Of a DNA stretch of 64,000 bases, positions 38,732 to 46,161 are shown piece by piece. Numbering within the stretch: the stretch's first letter is position 1; every line of letters starts with the position of its first letter. The notes below the pieces were generated by a model that searched no databases, had not been told where the DNA came from, and was given only the letters and a program-made list of their open reading frames with translations. Made by a program: the position numbers and the translations under genes. Source of the stretch: CAZMVY01 sp964617875 (lineage in GTDB: Bacteria; Planctomycetota; Phycisphaerae; UBA1845; PWPN01); contig CAZUAI010000010.1 in NCBI GenBank assembly GCA_964617875.1, positions 1 through 64,000 of the forward strand. Direction: 5' to 3'.

Positions 38732-40156
38732 TCACCCTGCTTCCGCCGCGCCGCGGTTCCGCTCGTTCGCCGGCGGCGTCGGCATCGGGCCGGCAGCCTC
38801 CGGCGCGGCCGTCGTCCTCTCGGGCGGCGCGGCCCCGGACCGGTCCGCCTCCTCGAACTCCTTCAGGATCTCCAGCTCGTCCTTCGTCGCCAGCACGTCG
38901 CCGACGCCCGACTCCAGCGTCGCCACGAGGTCCGCGTCGGCCTTGAGCTGCTCGAGCATCTCCTCCGCCCGGACGGCGTCCTGCGTCAGGTCCTCCGTCG
39001 TCGGCAGCTTCGCGATCTGCCCCTGCTGGATCAGCGTCAGGTTGTGGATGTGCGTGCTGATGACGTTGATCTGCTGGTTCAGCATGTTGGCGACGGTGTT
39101 GAGCCGGCCCATCTCGCGGCGGTGCTGGGCGAGCTGCGACGCCACGCGCCGCCGCACGATGTCCGATTTGTTCTGGCGGCCCTGCTCGAGAAGGTCCCGC
39201 TCGCGGTGCTCGAGCTTCGCGATGTCCTCGTACACGCGGTCGCGGCGCTGGGCGAGTTCGGCCCGGCGCTCCGACAGCATGTTGATCTTCTTCGCCTCGT
39301 TGCCGGCACGGCCGAATAGCTGCCGGATTCGATCGACAACCGACATCGCGCTGTCCTCCATCGCCGCCGCGGGCGCCCCGCGAAACAGGAGCACGTTCCG
39401 GCCGGCCCCGCTGGCCCGCAGATCGCGGTCCTCCATCGCCGCCTGCCGGAAGGCCTCGGCCACGATCTCCGGCGGCAGATCCATCCGCGCGGCCATCGCC
39501 TCGGCGGACAGCCCGCCCGTCAGCAGGTCGGCGCCGCGCGCCTCGATTTCCTGGCGGACCCGCTCGATCTTGCGCGCCGTCGTGTCCGGGTCGAACAGCC
39601 TGCACACGCGCTCGTCTGCGGCCTCGCTCAGGCCGGTGACCGACCACCCGCCGTCGGCCCGCGGCTCCACCACCACCAGCGTAACATTCGGCAGGTCCAG
39701 GTGCGAACGCTTGACCTCGTCGGTGAAGCCCCCGGGGCTGCACACCCCCACGACGTGCGGTATCTCCGGCGACGGCGCGATCCGCCGTATGTGCTCCAGC
39801 AGCTCGGCCAGACCGACCGGCGGCGGCGATGTCCCGCCGTCCGCCGCCGCGTAGTGGACCGGCGGCGCCAGCACCGACGCGATCGCCACGCAGGTCTGCC
39901 GCTTGCCGAACCACCACCACCGCCGTTCGTACCCGCGCATCACGATGCGCCGGCCGTGCGGGATCCGGCTCAGCAGCTCCCGGTCGTACAGGCCGCGCTT
40001 GCCGAGTTCCTCGCGCACGGCCAGGCCCTCATCGGCCGTCTCCGTCCGCCACAGCGTGCCGCGGAGCTGCCGCCCGCGGGCCTGGGCGAGGTTGTTCTCG
40101 GCACCGGCGAGGAACGCCGTCTCGATCTCGAGGGCTTTCGGGTTCGGGCTCGCCAT
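38732..40156 (-). CDS. two-part protein: unknown N-terminal module plus ESCRT-III/PspA-like helical module
   Basis: The protein has 474 residues. Residues 1-250 are an unknown mixed alpha/beta region (PHVVGVCSPGGFTDEV, NVTLVVVEPRADGGW), ending in a small helix-turn-helix-like piece (AMAARMDLPPEIVAEAF). Residues 271-474 start with an amphipathic helix (MSVVDRIRQLFG), then a long basic helical hairpin (RRDRVYEDIAKLEHRERDLL), a helix with NQQINVISTHIHNL and an acidic end (ELEILKEFEEADR). That is the layout of Snf7/ESCRT-III and Vipp1 proteins. An internal ATG at 39346 with GGAGGA seven bases upstream could make the C-terminal module separately. It lies 15 bases after a membrane-protein gene. Confidence 0.6.
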   Translation of the reverse strand: MASPNPKALEIETAFLAGAENNLAQARGRQLRGTLWRTETADEGLAVREELGKRGLYDRELLSRIPHGRRIVMRGYERRWWWFGKRQTCVAIASVLAPPVHYAAADGGTSPPPVGLAELLEHIRRIAPSPEIPHVVGVCSPGGFTDEVKRSHLDLPNVTLVVVEPRADGGWSVTGLSEAADERVCRLFDPDTTARKIERVRQEIEARGADLLTGGLSAEAMAARMDLPPEIVAEAFRQAAMEDRDLRASGAGRNVLLFRGAPAAAMEDSAMSVVDRIRQLFGRAGNEAKKINMLSERRAELAQRRDRVYEDIAKLEHRERDLLEQGRQNKSDIVRRRVASQLAQHRREMGRLNTVANMLNQQINVISTHIHNLTLIQQGQIAKLPTTEDLTQDAVRAEEMLEQLKADADLVATLESGVGDVLATKDELEILKEFEEADRSGAAPPERTTAAPEAAGPMPTPPANERNRGAAEAG

Positions 40157-40170
40157 GGGTTCGCGTCGTC

Positions 40171-40578
40171 TCAGGCGGAGTCGTCCGCCCGCTCGGCCAG
40201 AAAATCGCACACCAGGAAATTGTAGAGCCCGGCGCAGAGGAAACCAAGGATCATCGCCGCCACGGCAAACGTCCCCGACACGGCCCAGCCGGCCAGCCAC
40301 AGCGCCAGGAGGATGTCGATGACCAGGTAGCCGGCGAGCGCGAGCGCGCTGACGAGGTTCGATTCCGCCTTGACGACCAGCGGGGGCACGAAGAACGTCG
40401 CCCAGGGCAGGACGGCCGCCAGGCCGATCCAGGTCAGCGTGAGCCGCGCGGTCGTCCAGATGGCCGCGCGCCCCTCCGGCTCCAGGCGCCAGTACCAGAT
40501 GACCACGAGCGCGACCGTGACCGTCAGCACGGCCGTCACCAGCTTGCCGCCGACGTATTTGGCGATGCCTTCGACCAT
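40171..40578 (-). CDS. small integral membrane protein of the helical-protein cassette
   Basis: The protein has 135 residues with four likely membrane helices: LVTAVLTVTVALVVIWYW, TLTWIGLAAVLPWATFFVPP, ALALAGYLVIDILLALWLAG and FAVAAMILGFLCAGLYNFLV. AGGGGC precedes the ATG. I do not recognise the family. Being 15 bases ahead of the two-part helical protein and co-oriented with its short paralogue, it is a candidate membrane anchor or target for that system. Confidence 0.6.
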   Translation of the reverse strand: MVEGIAKYVGGKLVTAVLTVTVALVVIWYWRLEPEGRAAIWTTARLTLTWIGLAAVLPWATFFVPPLVVKAESNLVSALALAGYLVIDILLALWLAGWAVSGTFAVAAMILGFLCAGLYNFLVCDFLAERADDSA

Positions 40579-40650
40579 CCCGGTGCCCCTGTCGCACGGG
40601 GGTATTGCCGCGCCTCGGCGGTCTATTTCCCTGGCGTCGCCGCAGAGGGC

Positions 40651-41832
40651 CTAGCGGCCGCCCGGGCGGGCGTCCGGATAACGCTTGCGGAATGCCTCGC
40701 GCAGCGCGGCGTCGTTGATCTCGATCGCCGCCGCCCGGAAGACCTCCCCCGCCAGCGTGTCCATCCGCTCGCGGACGAGCCGGTCCTTGATCCGCCGCCG
40801 CAGGTCGTCCTTCACGTTCTCGACGCCGACCTCGCTCGGCGGGAAGCGTTTCTCGAGCTTCAGGACGAAGAACAGGTTGTTTTCGTGGATGGTCGTCGAC
40901 ACCTGCCCGGGCTGCAGGGCGAACGCCGCGTCGCGGAGCAGTCGGGGCACGTCGTCGTACCGCGTGAACGGCGGAAGCAGCCCGCCCCGCGCCGCGACGA
41001 CGCGGTTCTCGCTCATCTGACGCGCCACCAGCTCGAAGTCCTTCTTCTCGTCGAGCGCCGCCCGCACCCGTTTCATCGCCTCGGGGCTGCCGACCTGGAT
41101 GCAGCGGACCTGCACCTTCTCGCCGTACGCCCGCCTGTACTCCTCGGGCAGCTGCGCGTCGTCCACCTTGACCTCCCGGTCGGCCAGCTTCCGCAGGTAC
41201 GCGTTCTGCTGCATCCGCATCATGAACTCGCTTCGCGAGATGTTCTTGCTCACGAGGAATTCGTTGAGCACGCCCTCGGCGGCGGTGCGGTCGAAGGGCG
41301 GGGGCTCGGTGGCGGGCCGGGTTGCCAGTTCCGTCAGCGGGTCGAGCGGCGCGGAGATCCGTCGTAAAGCATCGTCGTATTCGGCCTGCACGTCGGCGTT
41401 CGTGATCGCGATGCCCGCCGCCTGGGCCTTCTGGCGCAGCGCGGCCGTCACGATGAGCTTCTCGAGCATGTCGAGCCCGTGCGACTCGAGCAGGGCATCG
41501 ACCAGTGCCGTGCGGTCGATCGGCTCGCCGTTGACCGATGCGATCGGCCGGCCGCCGGGAGTGCCGACGATAACGTCGGGCGCCGCCCCCGGCTGCGTCG
41601 CAGGCCCGCCGACCGGCTCCGGCGCAGGCGGCGTTTCGGCCCGCGCAGCGGGCGACTCGGCCGGCGGCGACTCCCAGACGCTGTGAATCGGCCGCCCCGG
41701 CTCGCGATCCGGCTGCTGGCAGGCCGGCCCGCCGAACGCAACTGCCAGCCCCAGCAGCAAACCGGCGGCCGGAGGCAGTGAGGTCCGAGGATACGTACCG
41801 CCCTGATGTATTCGCAGGTGAATCGTGATCAT
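40651..41832 (-). CDS. SurA-like parvulin peptidyl-prolyl isomerase lipoprotein
   Basis: The protein has about 393 residues from the ATG at 41832; a TTG 13 codons upstream and a TTG just before the hydrophobic core are alternatives, none with a clear ribosome site. A signal sequence (AAGLLLGLAVAFGGPAC) ends in Cys, suggesting a lipoprotein. A Pro/Ala-rich linker follows, then a SurA N-like helical part (SVNGEPIDRTALVDALLES) and a parvulin domain (VQVRCIQVGSPEAMKRVRA, then RYDDVPRLLRDAAFALQPGQ). It probably helps fold exported proteins in the periplasm. Confidence 0.8.
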   Translation of the reverse strand: MITIHLRIHQGGTYPRTSLPPAAGLLLGLAVAFGGPACQQPDREPGRPIHSVWESPPAESPAARAETPPAPEPVGGPATQPGAAPDVIVGTPGGRPIASVNGEPIDRTALVDALLESHGLDMLEKLIVTAALRQKAQAAGIAITNADVQAEYDDALRRISAPLDPLTELATRPATEPPPFDRTAAEGVLNEFLVSKNISRSEFMMRMQQNAYLRKLADREVKVDDAQLPEEYRRAYGEKVQVRCIQVGSPEAMKRVRAALDEKKDFELVARQMSENRVVAARGGLLPPFTRYDDVPRLLRDAAFALQPGQVSTTIHENNLFFVLKLEKRFPPSEVGVENVKDDLRRRIKDRLVRERMDTLAGEVFRAAAIEINDAALREAFRKRYPDARPGGR

Positions 41833-41913
41833 GTCGTCGGCGAAACTAGCCAAACGCCGCGCCGGGGTCAAATCCGACGGAGGACTCTGGTGTCCGTGAT
41901 CCGCGGGGCGTGT

Positions 41914-42678
41914 TCACCGGCTTCGTGCCGCGTCGAGCATCGCCCGGCAACTCGCCTGCAGCATCGTCACATCGAGGCTGAGGGCGATGAAGGTGAATCC
42001 CTCGGCCAGGGCCCCCTGCAGCGACTCCGGCGCGAAGCGGACGATGTGCAGGCCGGCCGATTTCCTGTGGGACCGGCACGCCTCGAGCACGCGGGCCTTC
42101 GCCGCCTGCATCCGCGGGTGGTCGAGCTGCCCGGTGATGCCCATCGAGCCGGACAGGTCATAGGGGCCGATGAAGACGCCGTCGATCCCCTCGACGTCGA
42201 GGATCGCATCGACGGCCTCGACCGATCGGATGTGCTCCACCTGGGCGACGACGGTGATCCCGTCGTTCGCGTGCGCGGCGTATGTCGCGAAGTCCTCGCC
42301 GTAGGCGTTGGCCCGGCAGTAGCCGAAGCCGCGGACGCCCGCCGGCGGGTACTTCGCCGCCTCGACGGCCCGCCGTGCGTCCTCGGCCGAGTTCACCATC
42401 GGTACGATCACGCCGCCGGCCCCGGCGTCCAGCACGCGGCGGATCCACATCAGGTCGTTGTGCGGGATCCGCACGAGCGGCGTGCAGCCGAACGGCGCCA
42501 TCGCGCGCAGCAGGGCGGTGGTTGTTTCAAGGTCGATGGCCGCGTGTTCGGCATCGACGGCGATCCAGTCGAACCCGGCCTTTGCCATGATCTCCGCGAC
42601 GGCCGGGTGGCCGATCTGGATCCAGCCGCCCAGCGTGGGACGGCAGGCAACGAGGGCGTCCTTGACTCGTTCAGGCAT
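41914..42678 (-). CDS. HpcH/HpaI-family aldolase
   Basis: The protein has 254 residues. The family motifs are GGWIQIGHPAVAEIMAKAGF, DAEHAAIDLETT, GVIVPMVNSAEDARRAVEAA with a metal-binding region, VVAQVEHIRSVEAVDAI and GPYDLSGSMGI. These class II aldolases cleave 2-keto-3-deoxy sugar acids or 4-hydroxy-2-ketoacids into pyruvate and an aldehyde, using a divalent metal. The neighbouring 2-hydroxyacid dehydrogenase could act on a product. The specific substrate cannot be told. Confidence 0.87.
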   Translation of the reverse strand: MPERVKDALVACRPTLGGWIQIGHPAVAEIMAKAGFDWIAVDAEHAAIDLETTTALLRAMAPFGCTPLVRIPHNDLMWIRRVLDAGAGGVIVPMVNSAEDARRAVEAAKYPPAGVRGFGYCRANAYGEDFATYAAHANDGITVVAQVEHIRSVEAVDAILDVEGIDGVFIGPYDLSGSMGITGQLDHPRMQAAKARVLEACRSHRKSAGLHIVRFAPESLQGALAEGFTFIALSLDVTMLQASCRAMLDAARSR

Positions 42679-42685
42679 GATTGTT

Positions 42686-42744
42686 CACTCGATTACTCGG
42701 TTCCGTCGTTCGGCTACTCGGTTTCGTCGCTTGGCCACTCGGCC
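42686..42744. repeat. degenerate 21-bp tandem repeat
   Basis: Two 21-bp units (TACTCGGTTCCGTCGTTCGG at 42694 and TACTCGGTTTCGTCGCTTGG at 42715, each ending in C) differ at three positions and are flanked by partial units at 42686 and 42736. It lies in the spacer between the dehydrogenase and the aldolase genes. Confidence 0.7.
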
Positions 42745-42746
42745 AC

Positions 42747-42775
42747 CGTCATCCCCGCGAAAGCGGGGATCCAGA
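42747..42775. repeat. dispersed palindromic repeat (VIPAKAGIQ type)
   Basis: CGTCATCCCCGCGAAAGCGG and following bases contain the perfect hairpin ATCCCCGC-GAAA-GCGGGGAT (42751-42770) with a GNRA-type loop. Its translated reading VIPAKAGIQNP is a well-known dispersed intergenic repeat in diverse bacteria. Confidence 0.8.
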
Positions 42776-42842
42776 ACCCGCCCGGCCTTCCTGTGGTTCG
42801 CCACTTCCGCGGCGACCGCTCCGTCGCGTCTGTCTTCCGTCT

Positions 42843-43832
42843 TCAGCACTCAACGCGATTCACAACATCCATTTCGCCGTAGCGCCTCGCCAGGCCTGCC
42901 CGGACGTTCGCCAGCGACCGCTCGGCCATGCGCGTGCAGGCTTCGACCGTGCTGCTGCCGATGTGCGGCGTGAGGAGCACGTTCGGCAGCGTCCGGAGAT
43001 CCTTGTCGGGCACGGCGGGCCTGTAGGGCTCGGCCTCGAACACGTCCAGCGCCGCCCCGGCCAGCCGGCCCGACGCCAGCGCATCGTACAGGGCGGCTTC
43101 GTCCACGACGGCCCCGCGGGCCGTGTTCACCAGGCACGCTCCGCTCCGGATCGCCGCCAGCCGCTGCGCGTTCACGAACCGCCTCGTCTCCGGCGTGCTG
43201 GCGATGTGGAGCGAAACGACGTCGGCGTTCGCGACCGCCTCGGCCCAGTCCGTGGTGAGCCGGCGGATGCCCCACGGGGCCAGCTCGTCCGCGTCGAGGC
43301 CGGGCACGTCGAAGCCCGTGACACGCATGCCGAACCCGTGCGCCGCGATCGCCGCGACCTGCCGGCCGATCGCGCCGCAGCCGATGACGGCGAGCGTCTT
43401 GCCGTGGACCTCGGCGCCGATCACGGGCCGCCAGCTGCCGGCGCGGAGGTCGGCGTCGGCGCGGGCCACGTGCCGCAGCAGGGCGCCCATCAGCCAGATC
43501 GTGTGTTCGGCGACCGAGGCGGTCAGGACGCCCGGCGTGTTGGTCACCAGGATGCCGCGCTGCGTGGCCTTGTCCTTGTCCACGCCGTCGTGCCCGACGC
43601 CGAAGCGAGCGATCACGCCGCCGCGGGGCAGGGCGTCGTAGAGCGCGTCGCCGTGGTACGGGTCCACGCCGACGATGACGGCCGGTGCCTCCGCCGCCCG
43701 GACGGCCTCCGCGAGCGCCGCTTCTTCCGACGGGGCCGGACGGCACGTCAGCCCCGCCGCCCCCGCGAACACCGCGCGGCCCTTGGCGTACTCGGCTTCG
43801 GTCACCAGCACGACGGGCAGGCTTGCATCCAT
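42843..43832 (-). CDS. D-isomer-specific 2-hydroxyacid dehydrogenase
   Basis: The protein has 329 residues from the ATG at 43832, preceded by GGAG with seven-base spacing. The NAD-binding motif is GCGAIGRQVAAIAAHGFG near residue 150. The catalytic residues appear in order: Arg in VNTARGAVVDE, Glu in the following segment (FEAEPYRP) and His in LTPHIGSSTVEA. It resembles phosphoglycerate dehydrogenase-type and glyoxylate reductase enzymes but lacks the ACT domain of SerA. It probably oxidises or reduces a 2-hydroxy acid in the same pathway as the adjacent aldolase. Confidence 0.88.
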   Translation of the reverse strand: MDASLPVVLVTEAEYAKGRAVFAGAAGLTCRPAPSEEAALAEAVRAAEAPAVIVGVDPYHGDALYDALPRGGVIARFGVGHDGVDKDKATQRGILVTNTPGVLTASVAEHTIWLMGALLRHVARADADLRAGSWRPVIGAEVHGKTLAVIGCGAIGRQVAAIAAHGFGMRVTGFDVPGLDADELAPWGIRRLTTDWAEAVANADVVSLHIASTPETRRFVNAQRLAAIRSGACLVNTARGAVVDEAALYDALASGRLAGAALDVFEAEPYRPAVPDKDLRTLPNVLLTPHIGSSTVEACTRMAERSLANVRAGLARRYGEMDVVNRVEC

Positions 43833-43866
43833 GAAAAATCTCCGAACCGTTGAGCGCACGAGGGGG

Positions 43867-43896
43867 ATTATCGTCGCGCCACGTCGCGCGGGTCAA
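43867..43896 (-). promoter_or_regulatory. promoter of the 2-hydroxyacid dehydrogenase gene
   Basis: On the minus strand TTGACC (43896-43891), an 18-bp spacer and GATAAT (43872-43867), about 35 bp upstream of the ATG. It diverges from the promoter at 43918. Confidence 0.6.
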
Positions 43897-43917
43897 CGGG
43901 GCGGACGGCGCTCTCCG

Positions 43918-43946
43918 TTGCCCCGGATGCGTTCGGCGCGGATAAT
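43918..43946 (+). promoter_or_regulatory. promoter of the STAS-domain gene
   Basis: TTGCCC (43918-43923), a 17-bp spacer and GATAAT (43941-43946); the ATG is at 43989, giving a leader of about 36 nt. Confidence 0.55.
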
Positions 43947-43988
43947 GGCATCGCCGCCGGGCGATCCGGCGCACAAGGCGAGGATGCA

Positions 43989-44324
43989 ATGGGAATCGAC
44001 ATAGAGAACCGGTCGGGCGTCCATGTGGTGCGGGTGACGGGCGAGAGGCTTGGCGAAGCGGACGAGGCCCTCCTCGACGCCGTCACGGAGCTTCTGGAGG
44101 CCCGCGGCTCGCGCATCGTGGTCGATCTCTCCGGGGTGAAGACGATCAATTCGCGAGGTCTGAGCGACCTGGTCTCGCTCACGGCCCAGGCCAACCAGCG
44201 CGGCTGCCGCGTGGCGATGGCGGCGCCGTCCGCCTTCGTCGCGGGCGTGTTTGAAACGACGCAGCTCGACCGGTTCCTCCAGGTACACCCGACGCTCGAG
44301 GCCGCGATCGCCGGCCTGGCGTGA
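43989..44324 (+). CDS. STAS-domain anti-sigma factor antagonist
   Basis: The protein has 111 residues and is a single STAS domain: an N-terminal beta strand (VHVVRVTGERLGEADEAL), VVDLSGVKTINSRGLSDL with the usual phosphorylatable Ser at residue 55, and ANQRGCRVAMAAPSAFVAGV. Such proteins (SpoIIAA/RsbV type) bind a kinase anti-sigma factor when unphosphorylated. No partner kinase or phosphatase is adjacent. Its own promoter fits a single-gene unit. Confidence 0.85.
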   Translation: MGIDIENRSGVHVVRVTGERLGEADEALLDAVTELLEARGSRIVVDLSGVKTINSRGLSDLVSLTAQANQRGCRVAMAAPSAFVAGVFETTQLDRFLQVHPTLEAAIAGLA

Positions 44325-44338
44325 GGAGGGCATCCCGC

Positions 44339-44452
44339 TCACGCTCGCCCGCGACGGAGCAGGCCGTGGAGTGCCCTGGCCTTCTCCACGGCGTCCGTGA
44401 GGGCGGCCATCAGACAGAGTGCGGCGACGGATTGAGCTTCGTCGCGGGTCAT
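44339..44452 (-). CDS. possible small protein downstream of the Arc-like gene
   Basis: A 37-residue frame (MTRDEAQSVAALCLMAAL then a basic C terminus) on the strand of the SPFH-Arc operon. It is helical and Ala/Leu-rich. GGGGAAAATCG precedes the ATG, a weak ribosome site. It may be a real small protein or chance. No homologue is recognised. Confidence 0.3.
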   Translation of the reverse strand: MTRDEAQSVAALCLMAALTDAVEKARALHGLLRRGRA

Positions 44453-44507
44453 CGATTTTCCCCGGCGGGGCCCCGCCTGCGGGGAGCCTCCTGTGGCGCC
44501 CCCGCGG

Positions 44508-44696
44508 TCAGTCTTCCCGCTGCCCCGGGGTCGATTCTTCCGGCGGCCGGCGGCCGGTGCGCCTTCGGACGGCCTCGCGAAGGATGAATTCGATCTGCGC
44601 GTTGAGGCTGCGCAGCTCGTCCCTGGCCCAGCCGTTGAGGCTTTCCCATAACTCGGGCGAGATGCGCAGCAGGATGGCCTTTTTCTTGTCGTTCAT
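44508..44696 (-). CDS. Arc-like ribbon-helix-helix DNA-binding protein
   Basis: The protein has 62 residues. The N-terminal strand [19 protein letters not shown] and the following helix ([16 protein letters not shown]) form a ribbon-helix-helix of the Arc family. These bind DNA as dimers of dimers at direct or inverted repeats. It lies 66 bp downstream of the SPFH gene on the same strand, a pairing I know from other bacteria. The likely target is the paired ATATCACAA sequence in the SPFH promoter. Confidence 0.8.
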   Translation of the reverse strand: MNDKKKAILLRISPELWESLNGWARDELRSLNAQIEFILREAVRRRTGRRPPEESTPGQRED

Positions 44697-44762
44697 GCGA
44701 TTGGGCCGGCGCCTGCCGCGCTTCAGCGAGGCGCGGCAGGCTCGTCCTCGGCCTGCATCACG

Positions 44763-45665
44763 CTACGTATACAGCGTCCCCGTGTTCACGACCGGCTGTG
44801 CCGCCTGCTCGCCGCACAGGACGACGAGCAGATTGCTCACCATGGCCGCCTTCCGCTCCTCGTCGAGGTTGATCATCTTGTGCTGCTCGAGGTGGCCCAG
44901 GGCCAGCTCGACCATGCCGCACGCCCCCTCGACGATCCGCGTCCGGGCCGCGACGACCGCCTCGGCCTGCTGCCGCCGGAGCATCACGCCCGCGATCTCC
45001 GGCGCGTAGGCGAGGTGGCTCAGCCGCGCCTCCTCGACCGCCACGCCCGCCTTCGACAGCCGCTCCTGCAGCTCCTCCCGCAGGGCATGGGAGACCTCGT
45101 CCATGCTGCCGCGGAGCGACAGTTCGTGCTCCGCGTGCGTATCGTAGGGATAGCGGCTGGCCAGGTGCCGCACGGCCGTCTCGCTCTGCGTGGCGACGTA
45201 GTCGTTGTAGTCGTCCACGTCAAAACAGGCCTGGGCCGTGTCGGCGATCCGCCACACCACGACCGCCGCGATCTCGATCGGGTTGCCCCGCTGGTCGTTC
45301 ACCTTCAGCTTCTCGCCGTTGAGCGTCCGCGCGCGCAGGGAGAGAGGGATCTTCCGGTAGAACGGGTTCGCCCACAGCAGGCCGTTGCTGTGCGTCGTGC
45401 CCCGATACGCGCCGAACAGCAGCAGGACCGCCGCCTGGTTCGGCTGGAGCATGAACAACCCGCACCAGAGGATCACCAACACGACCAGCACCACGGCCGG
45501 GGCGGCGATCGAGATGGCCTGCCACAGGACGGACCCCGCTATCCGGCCCTCGACCACCCCGCGAATGGCGACCGCCAGCCACGCCGCCGTCAACAGCGTC
45601 GCCGTCAGCAGCACCGCCACCATGACCCAACCGTTCACAACCTTTCGCTCGTACTCGCGAGACAT
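44763..45665 (-). CDS. SPFH/band 7-domain membrane protein
   Basis: The protein has 300 residues, with an ATG after AAAGGAG. Two membrane helices ([20 protein letters not shown] and [20 protein letters not shown]) are followed by an SPFH domain from about residue 75: [40 protein letters not shown] and [24 protein letters not shown] proteins form membrane-associated ring assemblies linked to lipid microdomains and protease control. It probably belongs to the SPFH subgroup encoded next to Arc-like regulators, suggesting stress-controlled expression. Confidence 0.87.
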   Translation of the reverse strand: MSREYERKVVNGWVMVAVLLTATLLTAAWLAVAIRGVVEGRIAGSVLWQAISIAAPAVVLVVLVILWCGLFMLQPNQAAVLLLFGAYRGTTHSNGLLWANPFYRKIPLSLRARTLNGEKLKVNDQRGNPIEIAAVVVWRIADTAQACFDVDDYNDYVATQSETAVRHLASRYPYDTHAEHELSLRGSMDEVSHALREELQERLSKAGVAVEEARLSHLAYAPEIAGVMLRRQQAEAVVAARTRIVEGACGMVELALGHLEQHKMINLDEERKAAMVSNLLVVLCGEQAAQPVVNTGTLYT

Positions 45666-45703
45666 CGTTCACTCCTTTGGCCATAACGCGGCCATATACT
45701 ACT

Positions 45704-45731
45704 AATATATCACAAAGATATCACAATGCAA
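45704..45731 (-). promoter_or_regulatory. promoter of the SPFH-Arc operon with overlapping direct-repeat operator
   Basis: On the minus strand TTGCAT (45731-45726), a 16-bp spacer and TATATT (45709-45704). The 9-bp direct repeats ATATCACAA (plus-strand reading) at 45707-45715 and 45718-45726 lie across the spacer with an 11-bp period, one helical turn. This is the geometry expected for an Arc-type repressor, consistent with autoregulation by the downstream Arc-like protein. Confidence 0.6.
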
Positions 45732-45900
45732 GTCCTGGCCGCAGATTTTTGTAATCTCTTTTCTTAAATGCAGTTACGATCTTCGTTCCGGCCAGAGAGT
45801 ACACCTGTCTCGCCTGAACGAACCTCAATCATGCGGGCATTGCCGCCGTGTGGTGTGTGCCTGTCGCCAGTCTGTTCCGGGCGGAGGCGATGGTCTGTAG

Positions 45901-46082
45901 CCAGGGGCGCGAGCCCCCCTGGTAGAAGTGCCGACGATGCCCATCAGCCCCGAAGGGGCGACAGAAGCCCCGACGAACGCGACGTCCGGCAAGAATGATG
46001 CCCGAACCATCCGCACGCATCTGCCGCCCCGCTGGGGCTGGATGGTGGATGCCCCACGGCCCCCAGGGGCTCGCGCCCCTGG
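45901..46082. repeat. MITE-like element with terminal inverted repeats
   Basis: The left end CCAGGGGCGCGAGCCCCCCT (45901-45922) is the reverse complement of the right end CCAGGGGCTCGCGCCCCTGG (46063-46082) except for two extra C. Each end is itself a hairpin, and inner hairpins GCCCC-GAA-GGGG (near 45947) and CCCC-GCT-GGGG (near 46027) lie between. No transposase is present. The translated reading resembles SPLRG/SPEGAT repeats found in planctomycete spacers. Confidence 0.6.
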
Positions 46083-46161
46083 TACAAGTTGTACCTGTAC
46101 CGTTCACTGGTGCGGCGAAAACGGCGAAATGCTGCGTAGCGGGAGGCGAGTCGCGCCCGAT

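Larger units (their letters stand above)
45666..46161. other. spacer with SPFH promoter/operator and MITE-like repeat
   Basis: This 496-bp stretch has no gene. From 45666 to about 45790 it is AT-rich and carries the SPFH promoter and operator. From 45901 to 46082 it carries an inverted-repeat-flanked element. Confidence 0.6.

Noticed and set aside
42747..42775. hairpin repeat considered as a CRISPR repeat
   Set aside because: Only one copy is present, with no regular spacers and no cas genes nearby.
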